Shown here piece after piece: positions 40,310 to 50,090 of a DNA stretch of 64,000 nucleotides. This DNA comes from Microbacterium foliorum. GTDB taxonomy: Bacteria; Actinomycetota; Actinomycetes; Actinomycetales; Microbacteriaceae. Position 1 is the first letter of the stretch, and every line of letters begins with the position of its first letter. Under the pieces are notes generated by a model. It was not told the DNA's origin and ran no database searches. It worked only from the letters and a program-made list of their open reading frames with translations. Both the position numbers and the translations under genes were made by a program. Where the stretch lies: contig NZ_CP031425.1 of the NCBI RefSeq assembly GCF_003367705.1, positions 2,294,001-2,358,000 on the forward strand, given 5' to 3'.

Positions 40310-40315
40310 GCTTCT

Positions 40316-40321
40316 ACCTTA
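40316..40321 (-). promoter_or_regulatory. -10 box TAAGGT 6 bases before argC
   Basis: TAAGGT then AGAAGC then ATG 40309 on the minus strand. May alternatively be a ribosome-binding AAGG. The 275-base gap to 40585 otherwise shows no gene that I trust. Confidence 0.4.
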
Positions 40322-40584
40322 ACGGTCGGACCCCTCGCGGAATTCGAGGGAGCGGTGTCGGGGACCGGGGCGGCGACACCGGCACTCGACCGCCGTGCAC
40401 GTGCAGGCAGAAGCGCAGGGTCGCCTAGAGTCGGCGGCCGCTGCGGCGTCGGCGCACGGCGATGACGCTCGGAACGCTCTTCGACTCGCTGCGCGCGCTC
40501 AGGAACCGCGTGGCGGGAGCGAAGGCGGCCGAGGACATGCGGCGACGATAGCGCGCGCCTCGTGGCATGCGCAAATCCAGGTCG

Positions 40585-42735
40585 TCATGCAGTGACGGCA
40601 GAGGCGAGCGGAGCGGCGAAGAACGCGAGCTCGTGGGCGCTCGACACCTCGAAGGCGCGGAGCATCCGATCCCGTGTGGCCGGCGCGGCGGTCGCCGCTG
40701 CGGCCGTGACGAGAGAGATCGCCTCGGCTGTCGCATCCTCGAACGCCGGGTCCGCATAGGTCGCGAGCCAGGAGGCGTACGGATGCAGCGGATCCAGCGC
40801 GGACGCGCCGAACTCCCCCGCGTGCAGGCGCTGGCCGAGGTCGGTGTAGAGCCAGAAGCACGGCAGTATCGCGGCGATGAGCTCGGCATAGTCACCGCCG
40901 AACGCCACGGAGCGCAGGTGATCGAGGTACGCCACGGTCGCGGGTGCGGGGGCGACCGAGAACATCGCCGCATCCACGTCCTCCCCCGGGGTCAGCCACG
41001 ACGCGTGCAGCTCGAGCTCTCCGACGATCGCCCCCTCGGCGGAACGTGCCCAGAACGCCTGCTCGTGCGGAGACGGCGCGAGGCGCGAGGCCTCGGCGAG
41101 CACGCGGGCGTACTCGCGAAGGTACAGCGCGTCCTGCGCGAGATAGAACACGAACGGCTCCCGAGCGAGAGTGCCGTCGGCCAGGCCGCGGATGAAGGGG
41201 AGCTCGTCGATCCCCGCCCTCACATCGACCGTGCGCGTCCACCACTCGGCGCGGATCTGCTCTGGCGTCGGTCTCGTCTCGAGCCGGCCGCGCTCCCACA
41301 GCCCCGCGAAGTGGCTGACCGGTCCGTGACCACGACCGACGTTCAGCGCTGTGCTCTCGCGCAGCGCCTCGCGCAGCCACGCCCGGGTCGCGGCGACGGC
41401 GTCGACGGCCGACTCGCCGCGAGCCAGACGGGTGGCCAGCGCGGACGAGAGCGAGCACCCCGTGCCGTGGGTGTTCGCGGTGCGGATCCGACGGCCCGGG
41501 TACTCGCATCGCACTCCCGCCCCGGTGTCCACGAGCGCGTCGGGGACATCGTCCCCGTCGAGGTGCCCGCCCTTGACCAGCACGGCCGCCCCGGTCGCCG
41601 TCGACAGCTCCTCCGCGGCCGCGAGCGCGTCGTCCCATCCCGAGATCGTCCGCCCGGCCAGCACGGAGAGCTCGCTGAGATTGGGGGTGACGACGTGTGC
41701 ACGCCGAAGGAGCTCACGCAACGCCGCCTCGGCATCCCGGTCGAGCAGCCTGTCGCCACTGGTGGCGACCATCACCGGATCGAGGACGACGATCGGCGGC
41801 CGAACGACATCGAGCCAATCGGCGACCGTGCGGATGACGTCGGCGTTCGCGAGCATCCCGACCTTGACCGCGTCGATGACGATGTCGTCGGAGATCGCGT
41901 CGAGCTGCTCGCGCAGGAAGGCAGCGGGCGGCACATGAACGCCCCGCACGCCGGTCGTGTTCTGAGCGGTCAGCGCGGTGAGCGCCGCCATGCCGTACCC
42001 GCCGTTCGCGGCGATCGACTTGAGGTCCGCCTGGATCCCGGCTCCGCCGGACGGGTCGCTCCCGGCGATGCTGAGCACCCGCGGCGTGCCCGCCGCGCGC
42101 CAACGACGCACGAACGCCTCCGCGGTCTCGGCCGGGTCCGCAGCCGCGCACAGCGCCGACACCACGGCGAGCCCGGCCGCCCCCGCGCTCCGCAGCCGCT
42201 CGGTGTCGTCGATGCCCACCCCTCCTATGGCCACGCACGGGAGCGCGGTCGTCTCGACGACGGCACGGAAGCCCTCGACGCCGAGTGCCGGCGGATGGTC
42301 GGCTTTGGTGGCGGTGGGGCGGATGACGCCGACGCCCAGGTAGTCGACCGTGCCGGGCGGCAGCGCGCGCACAGCCTCGAGGTGCTCCGGGCTGTTCGCC
42401 GTGAGACCGATGACCGCCTCGGCCCCCAGTACCTCCCTCGCACGGAGCACCGATGCGTCACCCTGCCCGAGATGGACGCCGTCGACCCGCGCGCCCCGCT
42501 CCCGCGCGGCGAGGGCGGAATCCAGGCGGTCGTTCACGAGCAGCAGCGCACGACCGTCGATCACGCGCGAGAGTTCGACGAGCTGCGCCGTGGTCTCGGC
42601 ATCCGTCGCCGTCTTGTCTCGCAGCTGCACGATCCGCACACCCCCGTCGACAGCACGGCGGACGGTCCCGACGACGCCGCGATCCCCGCAGAGATCCGGA
42701 TCAGTGACGAGGTACAGCGAGAGATCCGCGATCAC
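40585..42735 (-). CDS. Fused ThiE-ThiD-TenA thiamine enzyme
   Basis: A 716-residue fusion. Residues 1-215: thiamine-phosphate synthase ThiE ([33 protein letters not shown]). Residues about 218-475: HMP/HMP-P kinase ThiD ([32 protein letters not shown]). Residues about 490-716: TenA aminopyrimidine aminohydrolase with active Cys626 in AAILPCFW. Such a protein salvages HMP or degraded thiamine, phosphorylates it and joins it to thiazole phosphate. GTG 42735 overlaps the thiM stop. Each module has its usual length. Confidence 0.95.
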   Translation of the reverse strand: MIADLSLYLVTDPDLCGDRGVVGTVRRAVDGGVRIVQLRDKTATDAETTAQLVELSRVIDGRALLLVNDRLDSALAARERGARVDGVHLGQGDASVLRAREVLGAEAVIGLTANSPEHLEAVRALPPGTVDYLGVGVIRPTATKADHPPALGVEGFRAVVETTALPCVAIGGVGIDDTERLRSAGAAGLAVVSALCAAADPAETAEAFVRRWRAAGTPRVLSIAGSDPSGGAGIQADLKSIAANGGYGMAALTALTAQNTTGVRGVHVPPAAFLREQLDAISDDIVIDAVKVGMLANADVIRTVADWLDVVRPPIVVLDPVMVATSGDRLLDRDAEAALRELLRRAHVVTPNLSELSVLAGRTISGWDDALAAAEELSTATGAAVLVKGGHLDGDDVPDALVDTGAGVRCEYPGRRIRTANTHGTGCSLSSALATRLARGESAVDAVAATRAWLREALRESTALNVGRGHGPVSHFAGLWERGRLETRPTPEQIRAEWWTRTVDVRAGIDELPFIRGLADGTLAREPFVFYLAQDALYLREYARVLAEASRLAPSPHEQAFWARSAEGAIVGELELHASWLTPGEDVDAAMFSVAPAPATVAYLDHLRSVAFGGDYAELIAAILPCFWLYTDLGQRLHAGEFGASALDPLHPYASWLATYADPAFEDATAEAISLVTAAAATAAPATRDRMLRAFEVSSAHELAFFAAPLASAVTA

Positions 42736-43580
42736 AGCGCACGCTCCTCGACGCGCGCCGCGTCGGCGATGTCACGCGGCCCCACCGACGCGAGCGCGTC
42801 GAGGAGCTCGACCGCGAAGCTGCCGGGCCCCGCGGCCCGTGCGGCGGCGCGCTCCGCCGCGACCGTGTACACCAGGCTCGCCGACGCGACGGCGGTGAGC
42901 GGATCGACCCCTGTCGTGCGGGCAGTCCCCAGGAAGGCGGCCATCACGGCGCCCAGCGCGCACCCGCCACCGGTGACCCTCGTGAGCAGTTCGTCGCCGT
43001 TCGCGATCCGTACGATGCGGTGCCCGTCCGTGATCAGGTCGACGGGGCCCGACACCGCCACGACCGAGCCGTGACGGGCAGCGAGCGCGAGGGCGGCGTC
43101 CGACGCCGCGTCTGTGGTGTCGGTGGCATCCACTCCGCGCCCACCGGACGAGAGGCCCGCGAGTGCGAGGATCTCGGACGCGTTCCCACGGATCGCCGTC
43201 GGGCGCGAGGCGACGAGATCATGCGCGAGTGCGGTGCGCACGGGGAGCGCACCGATCGCGACCGGATCGAGAACCCAGGGGGTGCCCGCGGCGTTCGCGC
43301 CGGCGGCGGCCTCGAGACTCGCGGCACGGTGCTCGGGAGTCGGGGTTCCGAGGTTGATCAGCGTCCCGGACGCGACTCCCGCGAAGAGCCCCGCCTCGTC
43401 GACGATGTCGACCATCGCGGGTGCCGCCCCGAGGGCCAGCAGCACGTTGGCCGTGAACCCGGTGACGACGGTGTTGGTGATGCAGTGAGTCAGCGGTGGT
43501 GACTCACGCAGCGCGGACAGCAGCTCGGCGGCCGAGGCCACCAGGGTCGATTCGGATTCCGGACGCAGACGATCGCTCAC
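42732..43580 (-). CDS. thiM: Hydroxyethylthiazole kinase
   Basis: Phosphorylates the thiazole alcohol for thiamine salvage, 282 residues. N-terminal [21 protein letters not shown] and active-site Cys in [18 protein letters not shown] 43580 lies just 7 bases beyond the riboswitch arm whose AGGGA is the ribosome site. Overlaps the fusion gene start (GTGA). Complements the ThiE domain by supplying thiazole phosphate. Confidence 0.96.
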   Translation of the reverse strand: MSDRLRPESESTLVASAAELLSALRESPPLTHCITNTVVTGFTANVLLALGAAPAMVDIVDEAGLFAGVASGTLINLGTPTPEHRAASLEAAAGANAAGTPWVLDPVAIGALPVRTALAHDLVASRPTAIRGNASEILALAGLSSGGRGVDATDTTDAASDAALALAARHGSVVAVSGPVDLITDGHRIVRIANGDELLTRVTGGGCALGAVMAAFLGTARTTGVDPLTAVASASLVYTVAAERAAARAAGPGSFAVELLDALASVGPRDIADAARVEERAL

Positions 43581-43587
43581 TGCGACA

Positions 43588-43659
43588 TCCCTTCGCTAGT
43601 ACGAACTAGATCAGGTTCGACGGGTCTGTTCTCAGCCGCGGATGCGGCACCCCGTGTCA
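43588..43659 (-). promoter_or_regulatory. TPP riboswitch
   Basis: On the minus strand: GGGGTGCC, then GCTGAGA, ACCC, GAACCTGATCTAGTTCGTAC, then GCGAAGGGA. All conserved elements of the THI box are there. The last arm contains AGGGA, the likely Shine-Dalgarno of thiM (GTG 43580), so TPP binding would hide it: control of translation start. Confidence 0.95.
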
Positions 43660-43687
43660 CTGCTCGAAGTCTAGCGACGACCCGCTG

Positions 43688-44650
43688 TCACCCCCGCAGC
43701 TGCAGCAGCGCGAGTTCATCCGCGCGAGTGAGGCCCGCGCGCCTGTCGCGATCGATTCCCCGCTCCTGCTCGTCGGCGACGACGGTCGCGATCGTCTCGT
43801 CGAGGGGCCGCAGCCCACCGCCCGCGGCGCGGTACCGTGCGTTCGCCCGGGTCATGAAACCGGTCATGTCGAGGGGCAGCCAGAGCGGCAGCGATCGCTC
43901 TCCCGCCCAGTACGCGACGCCGTTCTCGATCAACCGCTCGTCGTCGACCGTCACGGTGTCGCCACGGTGGTCCGCGGCGCGCCGGAAGGATGCGAGGACC
44001 TCGGCGAGCGGGTGCGGGTCTCCCACGGCGTCGACGACCCCGGTCACGGAGGTCGTCGCGACGAACTCCGCCAGGTCGTCGATGTCGATCACCTGCGCGT
44101 GGCGTGCCTCGGAGCGGGGCACGAGTACGGGGCCGTCCTGCGAGCGGAGGAACGCCGCGGCCCAGTAGCCGAAGCGATCGCTCGGGTCGCCTTCGCCCAC
44201 GATGAGACCGGGACGCACGATCAGCGCACGCTCCCCCAGGGTGCGGACCGCATTCTCTGCGGCGACCTTCTGGGCGGCGTACTCGTCGTCACCGGGCTCC
44301 GCCGGGGCATGCAGCGGTGCCGATTCGTCGGCGCCGGCCGTCTCGTCGTCGGCGTACACCGACACCGACGAGATGCAGGTCCACCGGGCCGCCCTCTCGC
44401 CCAGCGCGGCCACGGCCCGACCGACGTGCTCCGCACGAGAGGAGACATCGATCACGTGGTCCCAGTCGCGACCCGACACGGCGTCGTACGCCGCGGGGTC
44501 GTCACGGTCGGCCAGCACGAGGCTCGCCCCTTCCGGCGACGGCCGCCCGCCCCGGGCGAGACACATCACGGTCGCCCCGTCCACCAGCATCCGTCGGGCG
44601 ATGCGGCTCGACAGCCAGCCCGTTCCTCCGAGGATCAGCACATCTGTCAT
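43688..44650 (-). CDS. NAD(P)-dependent epimerase/dehydratase-like protein
   Basis: 320 residues, extended short-chain dehydrogenase fold. N-terminal GGTGWLSSRIA (Rossmann motif, residues 8-18), SSVSVYAD and EYAAQKVAAE with the Tyr and Lys of the catalytic YxxxK. Similar to reductases/epimerases such as isoflavone-reductase-like proteins. ATG 44650. Monocistronic; substrate unknown. Confidence 0.82.
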   Translation of the reverse strand: MTDVLILGGTGWLSSRIARRMLVDGATVMCLARGGRPSPEGASLVLADRDDPAAYDAVSGRDWDHVIDVSSRAEHVGRAVAALGERAARWTCISSVSVYADDETAGADESAPLHAPAEPGDDEYAAQKVAAENAVRTLGERALIVRPGLIVGEGDPSDRFGYWAAAFLRSQDGPVLVPRSEARHAQVIDIDDLAEFVATTSVTGVVDAVGDPHPLAEVLASFRRAADHRGDTVTVDDERLIENGVAYWAGERSLPLWLPLDMTGFMTRANARYRAAGGGLRPLDETIATVVADEQERGIDRDRRAGLTRADELALLQLRG

Positions 44651-44797
44651 GCGCCCATGCCACCAGCATCCGCGCCGCAGCGGAAGGGGCGTCCGCTCAG
44701 GGCGGACGCCGCCGTCGGGCACCGCCGCAGGAGTGCGGTGAGGGAGGATGCTCAGCACCGCACGCTGCCGCCACCGCGTCGAGACCCGGAGAATGCG

Positions 44798-44830
44798 CGA
44801 GTCCCGCACCCCTGGGGGATGCGGGACTCG
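44798..44830 (-). terminator. pheT terminator hairpin
   Basis: 11-base stem CGAGTCCCGCA / TGCGGGACTCG with loop CCCCTGGGGGA that can itself pair. 18 bases beyond the pheT stop. Remaining gap to the epimerase start shows nothing. Confidence 0.65.
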
Positions 44831-44848
44831 TGCACGGAGCGGTGCCGA

Positions 44849-47353
44849 TCAGTCGCGCAGCGTGGCTCCGAAACGCTCGGAGGCGACGGCGACGCCCGCG
44901 AGCTTGGCCTCGGTCGCCTCCGCCGCGGTCAGCGTGCGGTCGTCGGCACGGAAGCGCAGCGCGAACGTCAGACTCTTCTGCCCGGCGGGAAGGCCGTCTC
45001 CGCGGTAGTCGTCAACGAGGCGGATGCCCTCGAGCAGCGCCCCGGCGCCCTCGGCCAGCGCATCGCGCACCTCGCCGGCGGCGACGTCTGCATCGATCAC
45101 CAGCGACACGTCCTGGGTGGCGGCCGGGAACGTCGACAACGATGCCGCCACAGCACGCGGGGTCGCGAGCGTGAGGATGCCGTCGAGATCGAGTTCGAGC
45201 ACCGTGGCGCGCCCCGGCAGGTCGGCCGCGGCCGAGACGTCGGGGTGCAGCTCGCCGACGTATCCGACCTCGACGCCCGCGACCGACAGCACGCCGGTAC
45301 GCCCCGGGTGCAGAGCAGCACGATGCCCCTGTGCGACATCGATGTCGACCCCGGCGGCGGCACCGATCACACGGACCGCGTCGAGAGCCTCGGAGAGACC
45401 CGCGACCTCGGCGGTGCGGCCGGGCTGGCGCACGACGACGTTTCCGGTGAGCAGCACGGCGACGTGCCGGTGCTGCGGCGGGATCGAGGCGTTCAGCGCT
45501 GCCAGCGTCTCGTCCGACGGGCGCTCACCGAGCGGCGGGACCTCGTCGGTGCCGTACTCGACACCGGGCTCGGGCAGGAAGACGACACCGGTCTCGAACA
45601 GCGAGAGATCCGTGAGGCCGCGCGAGATGTTGCGATGCGCGATCTGCAGCAGCCCGGGGATCAGCGAGCGACGAAGGAACGGCGCGGATCCGTCGAGCGG
45701 GTTCGCGAGCCGGATGCTGGGCAGGTGCTCTCCCGATGCGGAGCCGTGCAGGTCGTTCTCGGCCTCGGTGGCGAAGGGGAACGACGGCGTCTCGACGAGT
45801 CCCGCCGCGGCGAGCGCGTCGGCCACCCGCCGGCGCCCCTGCTGGTGCGCGGTCAGACCACGACCCGAGGGCGGCGTCGGCAGCACCGAGGGGATGCGGT
45901 CGAGACCGTGGATGCGGGCGACCTCCTCGGCGAGGGACCACTTGTCGGTGATGTCGGGGCGCCAGGTCGGCGGGATGACGAGCCAGCCGCCCTCGGCCGC
46001 GGTGACCTCGGCGCCGATCATCGTCAGAGCGTCGGTGATCTCGGCATCCGTGTAGTCGACGCCGATCAGCGACTGCACGAAGCCCTCGGGCAGGTGGATG
46101 TCGCCGACGAAGACCTCGGCGAACAGCGCACCGCCCTCGTCGGTGAGCGAGCCTCCGGCGAGCTCGACCATGAGATCAGCGGCCCGGCGCGCCGCCACGA
46201 ACGGCACCAGCGGGTCGACGCCGCGCTCGAACCGCTTGGACGCCTCACTGGGGAGCTTGTGCCGACGGGCGGTGCGCGCGATGGTGATCGGGTCGAAGGT
46301 CGCGGCCTCGATGAGGACGTTGCGCGTGGACTCGCTCATCTCGGTCGTGCCGCCGCCCATGACGCCCGCGAGGCCGATGGGCCCCGACTCGTCGGTGATC
46401 AGCAGGTCCTCGCCGTGGAGCGTGCGCTCCTGGCCGTCGAGGGTCGTCATCTTCTCGCCGTGCGTCGCGCGACGCACCGTGATGCCGCCGGTGAGACGAT
46501 CGAGGTCGTATCCGTGCAGCGGCTGGCCGAGCTCGAGCATCACGTAGTTCGTGATGTCGATGAGGATGCCGAGTGAGCGCATGCCGGCGAGCGACAGCCG
46601 GGCGATCATCCACGGCGGGGTCGGCCGTGACGGGTCGACGTCGCGCACCACCCGGGTGACGAATTCGCTCGCACCGACGTTGCCGCGGATCGGCGTCGCA
46701 TCGTCGACGATCGCCGTGTGACCGGCGCCCGGCTGCAGTTCGGCGAAATCACGTTCGGCCGGGTCACGGAAGGACGCTCCGGTGGCATGGGAATACTCGC
46801 GGGCGACACCGCGCACAGAGAACGCGTATCCGCGGTCAGGGGTGACGTTGATCTCGACCGCGACATCGTCGAGCCCGAGCAGGCTGATGGCGTCGGTGCC
46901 CACAGGCGCGTCGATGCCGAGGTCCGCGAGAACGAGGATGCCGTTGTGCTCGTCGCCGAGGCCGAGCTCGCGCGCTGACGCGATCATGCCGTCCGACACG
47001 TGCCCGTAGGTCTTGCGTGCCGCGATGGGGAACGGGCCGGGCAGCACGGCGCCGGGGAGCGTCACGACGACCTTGTCGCCGGCGACGAAGTTGTGGGCGC
47101 CGCAGACGATGCCGCGCACACCGCCGTTCGCCGCGCCGACGTCGACCTGGCACCAGTTGATCGTCTTGCCGTTGGACTGCGGTTCTGCCTCGAGCGACAC
47201 GACCTGACCGACGACGACCGGGCCGGAGATGTCGAAGCGGTGCACGTCCTCCTCTTCGAAGCCGACGGTGACCATCGCCGCGAGGACATCCTCAGGCGTC
47301 GCATCCGCTGCCAGATCGACGTACTCACGCAACCACGAAAGCGGGACGCGCAT
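44849..47353 (-). CDS. pheT: Phenylalanyl-tRNA synthetase beta subunit
   Basis: 834 residues. N-terminal MRVPLSWLREYVDL, the tRNA-binding EMAP-like domain (VVVGQVVSLEAEPQSNGKTINWCQVDVG), the B3/B4 editing and B5 DNA-binding-like domains in the middle and the C-terminal FDX-anticodon-binding domain (SLSTFPAATQDVSLVIDADV). ATG 47353 overlaps the pheS stop by one base; the open frame upstream is pheS. Subunits form an alpha2 beta2 enzyme. Confidence 0.97.
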   Translation of the reverse strand: MRVPLSWLREYVDLAADATPEDVLAAMVTVGFEEEDVHRFDISGPVVVGQVVSLEAEPQSNGKTINWCQVDVGAANGGVRGIVCGAHNFVAGDKVVVTLPGAVLPGPFPIAARKTYGHVSDGMIASARELGLGDEHNGILVLADLGIDAPVGTDAISLLGLDDVAVEINVTPDRGYAFSVRGVAREYSHATGASFRDPAERDFAELQPGAGHTAIVDDATPIRGNVGASEFVTRVVRDVDPSRPTPPWMIARLSLAGMRSLGILIDITNYVMLELGQPLHGYDLDRLTGGITVRRATHGEKMTTLDGQERTLHGEDLLITDESGPIGLAGVMGGGTTEMSESTRNVLIEAATFDPITIARTARRHKLPSEASKRFERGVDPLVPFVAARRAADLMVELAGGSLTDEGGALFAEVFVGDIHLPEGFVQSLIGVDYTDAEITDALTMIGAEVTAAEGGWLVIPPTWRPDITDKWSLAEEVARIHGLDRIPSVLPTPPSGRGLTAHQQGRRRVADALAAAGLVETPSFPFATEAENDLHGSASGEHLPSIRLANPLDGSAPFLRRSLIPGLLQIAHRNISRGLTDLSLFETGVVFLPEPGVEYGTDEVPPLGERPSDETLAALNASIPPQHRHVAVLLTGNVVVRQPGRTAEVAGLSEALDAVRVIGAAAGVDIDVAQGHRAALHPGRTGVLSVAGVEVGYVGELHPDVSAAADLPGRATVLELDLDGILTLATPRAVAASLSTFPAATQDVSLVIDADVAAGEVRDALAEGAGALLEGIRLVDDYRGDGLPAGQKSLTFALRFRADDRTLTAAEATEAKLAGVAVASERFGATLRD

Positions 47354-48393
47354 CACACCACCATCCCGTACTGCTCGCTGAATCGGACATCGCCCTCTGC
47401 CATGTCCCTCATGTCCTGCACATCGCTGCGGAACATCAGTGCCCGCTCGACGCCCATGCCGAAGGCGAAGCCGCTGTAGACGTCGGGATCGATGCCCGCC
47501 GCGCGCAGCACGTTCGGGTTCACCATGCCGCAGCCGCCCCATTCGATCCAGCGCGCACCGCCCTTGAAGGTCGGGTGCCATAGGTCGAGTTCGGCGGAGG
47601 GCTCGGTGAAGGGGAAGAAGTTGGTGCGGAAGCGCGTCTTCGCCTCGGGTCCGAAGAGCTGACGCGCGACGTGGTCGAGCGTGCCCTTGAGGTGCGCCAT
47701 CGAGATGCCCTTGTCGATGACCAGGCCCTCGAACTGCGTGAACACCGGCAGGTGGGTCGCGTCGAACTCGTCGGTGCGGTAGACCCGGCCGGGGCACAGC
47801 ACGTAGATCGGCACCTCGCGGTCGAGCATCGAGCGCACCTGCACGGGGCTCGTGTGCGTGCGCATCACCAGATGACGCGACGTCGGGTCGACGTAGAACG
47901 TGTCCTGCTCCTGGCGGGCCGGGTGGTCGACGTCGAAGTTCAGGGCGTCGAAGTTGAACCACTCGTGCTCGAGCTCCGGTCCCTCCGCGATCTCCCATCC
48001 CATGCCGACGAAGATGTCGGAGATCTGCTCGCTGAGCAGGGTGAGCGGATGCCGCGCGCCGACGCGCGTGCGCGACGGGACGGCCGTGATGTCGACGCGC
48101 TCGGCCTCGAGGCGGGCGGCCACCTCGGCGGCGGCGAGCTCGGCCTCCTTGGTGGCGAGCGCCTTCGTCACCTGTCCGCGCCCCTGGCCGACGAGCTTGC
48201 CGAAGGCGGCCTTGTTCTCGGGGGCGACCTGACGCATCGAGGCGTTCAACACGGCGAGCGGCGAACCGTCGGCCACGTGGGCGGCGCGGGCAGCCTTCAG
48301 CTCGGCCGTATCGGCGGCTGCGGCGATCGCTTCGAGGGCGGCTGCGACAGCGGCCTCGACGGCTTCCGGGGTGATTTCGGGAGACTCAGACAC
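47353..48393 (-). CDS. pheS: Phenylalanyl-tRNA synthetase alpha subunit
   Basis: Class II synthetase catalytic subunit, 346 residues. N-terminal coiled coil, then motif 1 (HPLTLLSEQI), motif 2 with RTDEFDATHLPVFTQFEG, and motif 3 GFAFGMGVERALM. GTG 48393 with a TAGACT box 8 bases upstream. Length standard. Confidence 0.97.
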   Translation of the reverse strand: MSESPEITPEAVEAAVAAALEAIAAAADTAELKAARAAHVADGSPLAVLNASMRQVAPENKAAFGKLVGQGRGQVTKALATKEAELAAAEVAARLEAERVDITAVPSRTRVGARHPLTLLSEQISDIFVGMGWEIAEGPELEHEWFNFDALNFDVDHPARQEQDTFYVDPTSRHLVMRTHTSPVQVRSMLDREVPIYVLCPGRVYRTDEFDATHLPVFTQFEGLVIDKGISMAHLKGTLDHVARQLFGPEAKTRFRTNFFPFTEPSAELDLWHPTFKGGARWIEWGGCGMVNPNVLRAAGIDPDVYSGFAFGMGVERALMFRSDVQDMRDMAEGDVRFSEQYGMVV

Positions 48394-48401
48394 GAGACAG
48401 G

Positions 48402-48407
48402 AGTCTA
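48402..48407 (-). promoter_or_regulatory. -10 box TAGACT 8 bases before pheS
   Basis: CGGTAGACT then CCTGTCTC then GTG 48393 on the minus strand; no clear -35. Near-leaderless layout. Confidence 0.45.
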
Positions 48408-48442
48408 CCGGCGCACGGCGGTCGCCCCGCGCCGGCAGACCG

Positions 48443-49366
48443 TCAGACCCTGCCCGAACCGCCGTCCAGACCGGACGTGCCCGCGCCCTTCTGCAGCGCG
48501 ATCACCTGGGTCAGGGTCGACTCGTCGTCGGCCGCGACGTTTCCGGCGGCCGCCGTCTGAGCCGGCGAACGGCGCGCGCGCTTCTGCAGACGGAATGCGA
48601 CGTACGAGAGCAGGAGGCAGACCGCGACGTACATGGACCCGCCGACGAGTGCAGCGGGGATCAGCGGAGATCCGTACGGCGCCTGGTTGCCGATCTGGTT
48701 GATGACGTACAGCAGCTCCTGGTACGTGATGATGAACCCGAGCGCGGTGTCCTTGAGCGCCACGACGAGCTGCGCGATGATCACCGGCATCATGGCGCGC
48801 ACGGCCTGCGGGATGAGGATGAAGTACATCACCCCGGTCTTTCGCAGACCGATCGCGTAACCGGCTTCCTTCTGCCCACGGGGCAGCGACTCGATGCCGG
48901 CGCGGAGGACCTCGGCGAGCACCGATCCGTTGTACACGATCAGGGCGATCACGACGGCCCAATAGGGCGGCATCTTCACGCCGATCACGGGGAGGCCGTA
49001 GTACAGCAGCATCATCAGGATGAGCACGGGAACCGCTCGCAGCACCTCGATGATCCACCGGACCGGCTCACGCACCCAGGCGTGCTCCGACAGGCGTCCG
49101 ATGCCGAGCAGGAAGCCGAGGGCGATGGCCCCGACGCCGGCGACGACGAACGCGGCCAGCGTCGACAGCAGTCCCTCGCCGAAGCGGACCCAGACGGCCG
49201 AGAACGTGAAGATGTTCCACTTCTCGGCGGAGAACTGCCCGGTGGCGATCAGCCTCCACACGACCCAGCCGAGCACGGCGAGGACGACGAGGATGGTGGC
49301 GACTCCGATGAGTCGGTTGCGAGCGATGGCCCGAGGGCCGGGGACGTCGAAAAGGACGGAACTCAT
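48443..49366 (-). CDS. Polar amino-acid ABC importer permease 2
   Basis: 307 residues, GlnP/GluD-type permease, with several membrane segments and the EAA-like loop (SLPRGQKEAGYAIGLRKTG). Conserved GSVLAEVLRAGIESLPRGQ. ATG 49366 overlaps the preceding stop. It has a longer C-terminal tail (RRSPAQTAAAGNV...) than many relatives, possibly cytoplasmic. Forms the channel with the next protein. Confidence 0.92.
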   Translation of the reverse strand: MSSVLFDVPGPRAIARNRLIGVATILVVLAVLGWVVWRLIATGQFSAEKWNIFTFSAVWVRFGEGLLSTLAAFVVAGVGAIALGFLLGIGRLSEHAWVREPVRWIIEVLRAVPVLILMMLLYYGLPVIGVKMPPYWAVVIALIVYNGSVLAEVLRAGIESLPRGQKEAGYAIGLRKTGVMYFILIPQAVRAMMPVIIAQLVVALKDTALGFIITYQELLYVINQIGNQAPYGSPLIPAALVGGSMYVAVCLLLSYVAFRLQKRARRSPAQTAAAGNVAADDESTLTQVIALQKGAGTSGLDGGSGRV

Positions 49367-50010
49367 CGCGCGATCCTCCACTTGTTCTCGAGAACGCGCT
49401 GCACCCAGGCGAGCAGCAGCACCAGCACCACGAAGAGCACCATGACCCACAGCAGCACGACGAGCGCGCTCTCACCGCGCTCACTGAGCGCCGCGCGGAT
49501 CGTGCCGAGGTTGACGACGGAGAAGCCGGCGGCCACCGTGGTGTTCTTCATGAGAGCGATCAGGACGCTCATCATCGGCGGGACAACGGAGCGCGTCGCC
49601 TGCGGCAGCACGACGTAGCGCATGACCTGTCCGAAGTTCAGGCCGATCGCACGCGCCGCCTCGGCCTGGCCGACCGGCACGGTGTTGATGCCGGCGCGCA
49701 ACGCCTCGGCGACGTAGGTCGCGGTGTAGAGCCCGAGCGCGATCACGGCCAGGAGCAGTGAGTTCACGCGCTCCCCCAGCAGGATCGGGAGGCAGAACGC
49801 GAAGAAGAACATGACGAGCGTCAGCGGTGTGTTGCGGATCCAGTTGACGTACACGCCTCCGACGGCGCGGGCGATCGGAACCGGGGACACGCGCGCTGCC
49901 CCGACGATCAGTCCGAGGACCAGTGCGATGATGCCACCGCCCAGAAACAGCACGATGGTTCCCCACAGTGCCTCTCCCCAGAGATCGAGGTGGTCGGTGA
50001 TGACTCCCAC
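49363..50010 (-). CDS. Polar amino-acid ABC importer permease 1
   Basis: 215 residues, HisM/GluC-type; EAA loop VPVGQAEAARAIGLNFGQV and the conserved YVNWIRNTPLTL with EALRAG. GTG 50010 has AGGAG seven bases upstream. Overlaps the downstream permease start by 4 bases, a coupled pair that builds the membrane channel. Confidence 0.93.
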   Translation of the reverse strand: MGVITDHLDLWGEALWGTIVLFLGGGIIALVLGLIVGAARVSPVPIARAVGGVYVNWIRNTPLTLVMFFFAFCLPILLGERVNSLLLAVIALGLYTATYVAEALRAGINTVPVGQAEAARAIGLNFGQVMRYVVLPQATRSVVPPMMSVLIALMKNTTVAAGFSVVNLGTIRAALSERGESALVVLLWVMVLFVVLVLLLAWVQRVLENKWRIAR

Positions 50011-50090
50011 TGGTGCTCCTGTCGATTCGAGTTATCGGATGGTTCCTGCCGGTAGCGGGGCGGTCGACGGAGTCGACCGCCCCGCGGGAA

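Noticed and set aside
40310..40430. ArgR operator upstream of argC
   Set aside because: No paired AT-rich ARG boxes seen; the region is GC-rich.
40425..40538. 37-residue minus-strand frame (MSSAAFAPATRFLSARSESK..., very Arg-rich end)
   Set aside because: No ribosome site, no -10 at leaderless distance, no known family. It may be real, but I cannot support it.
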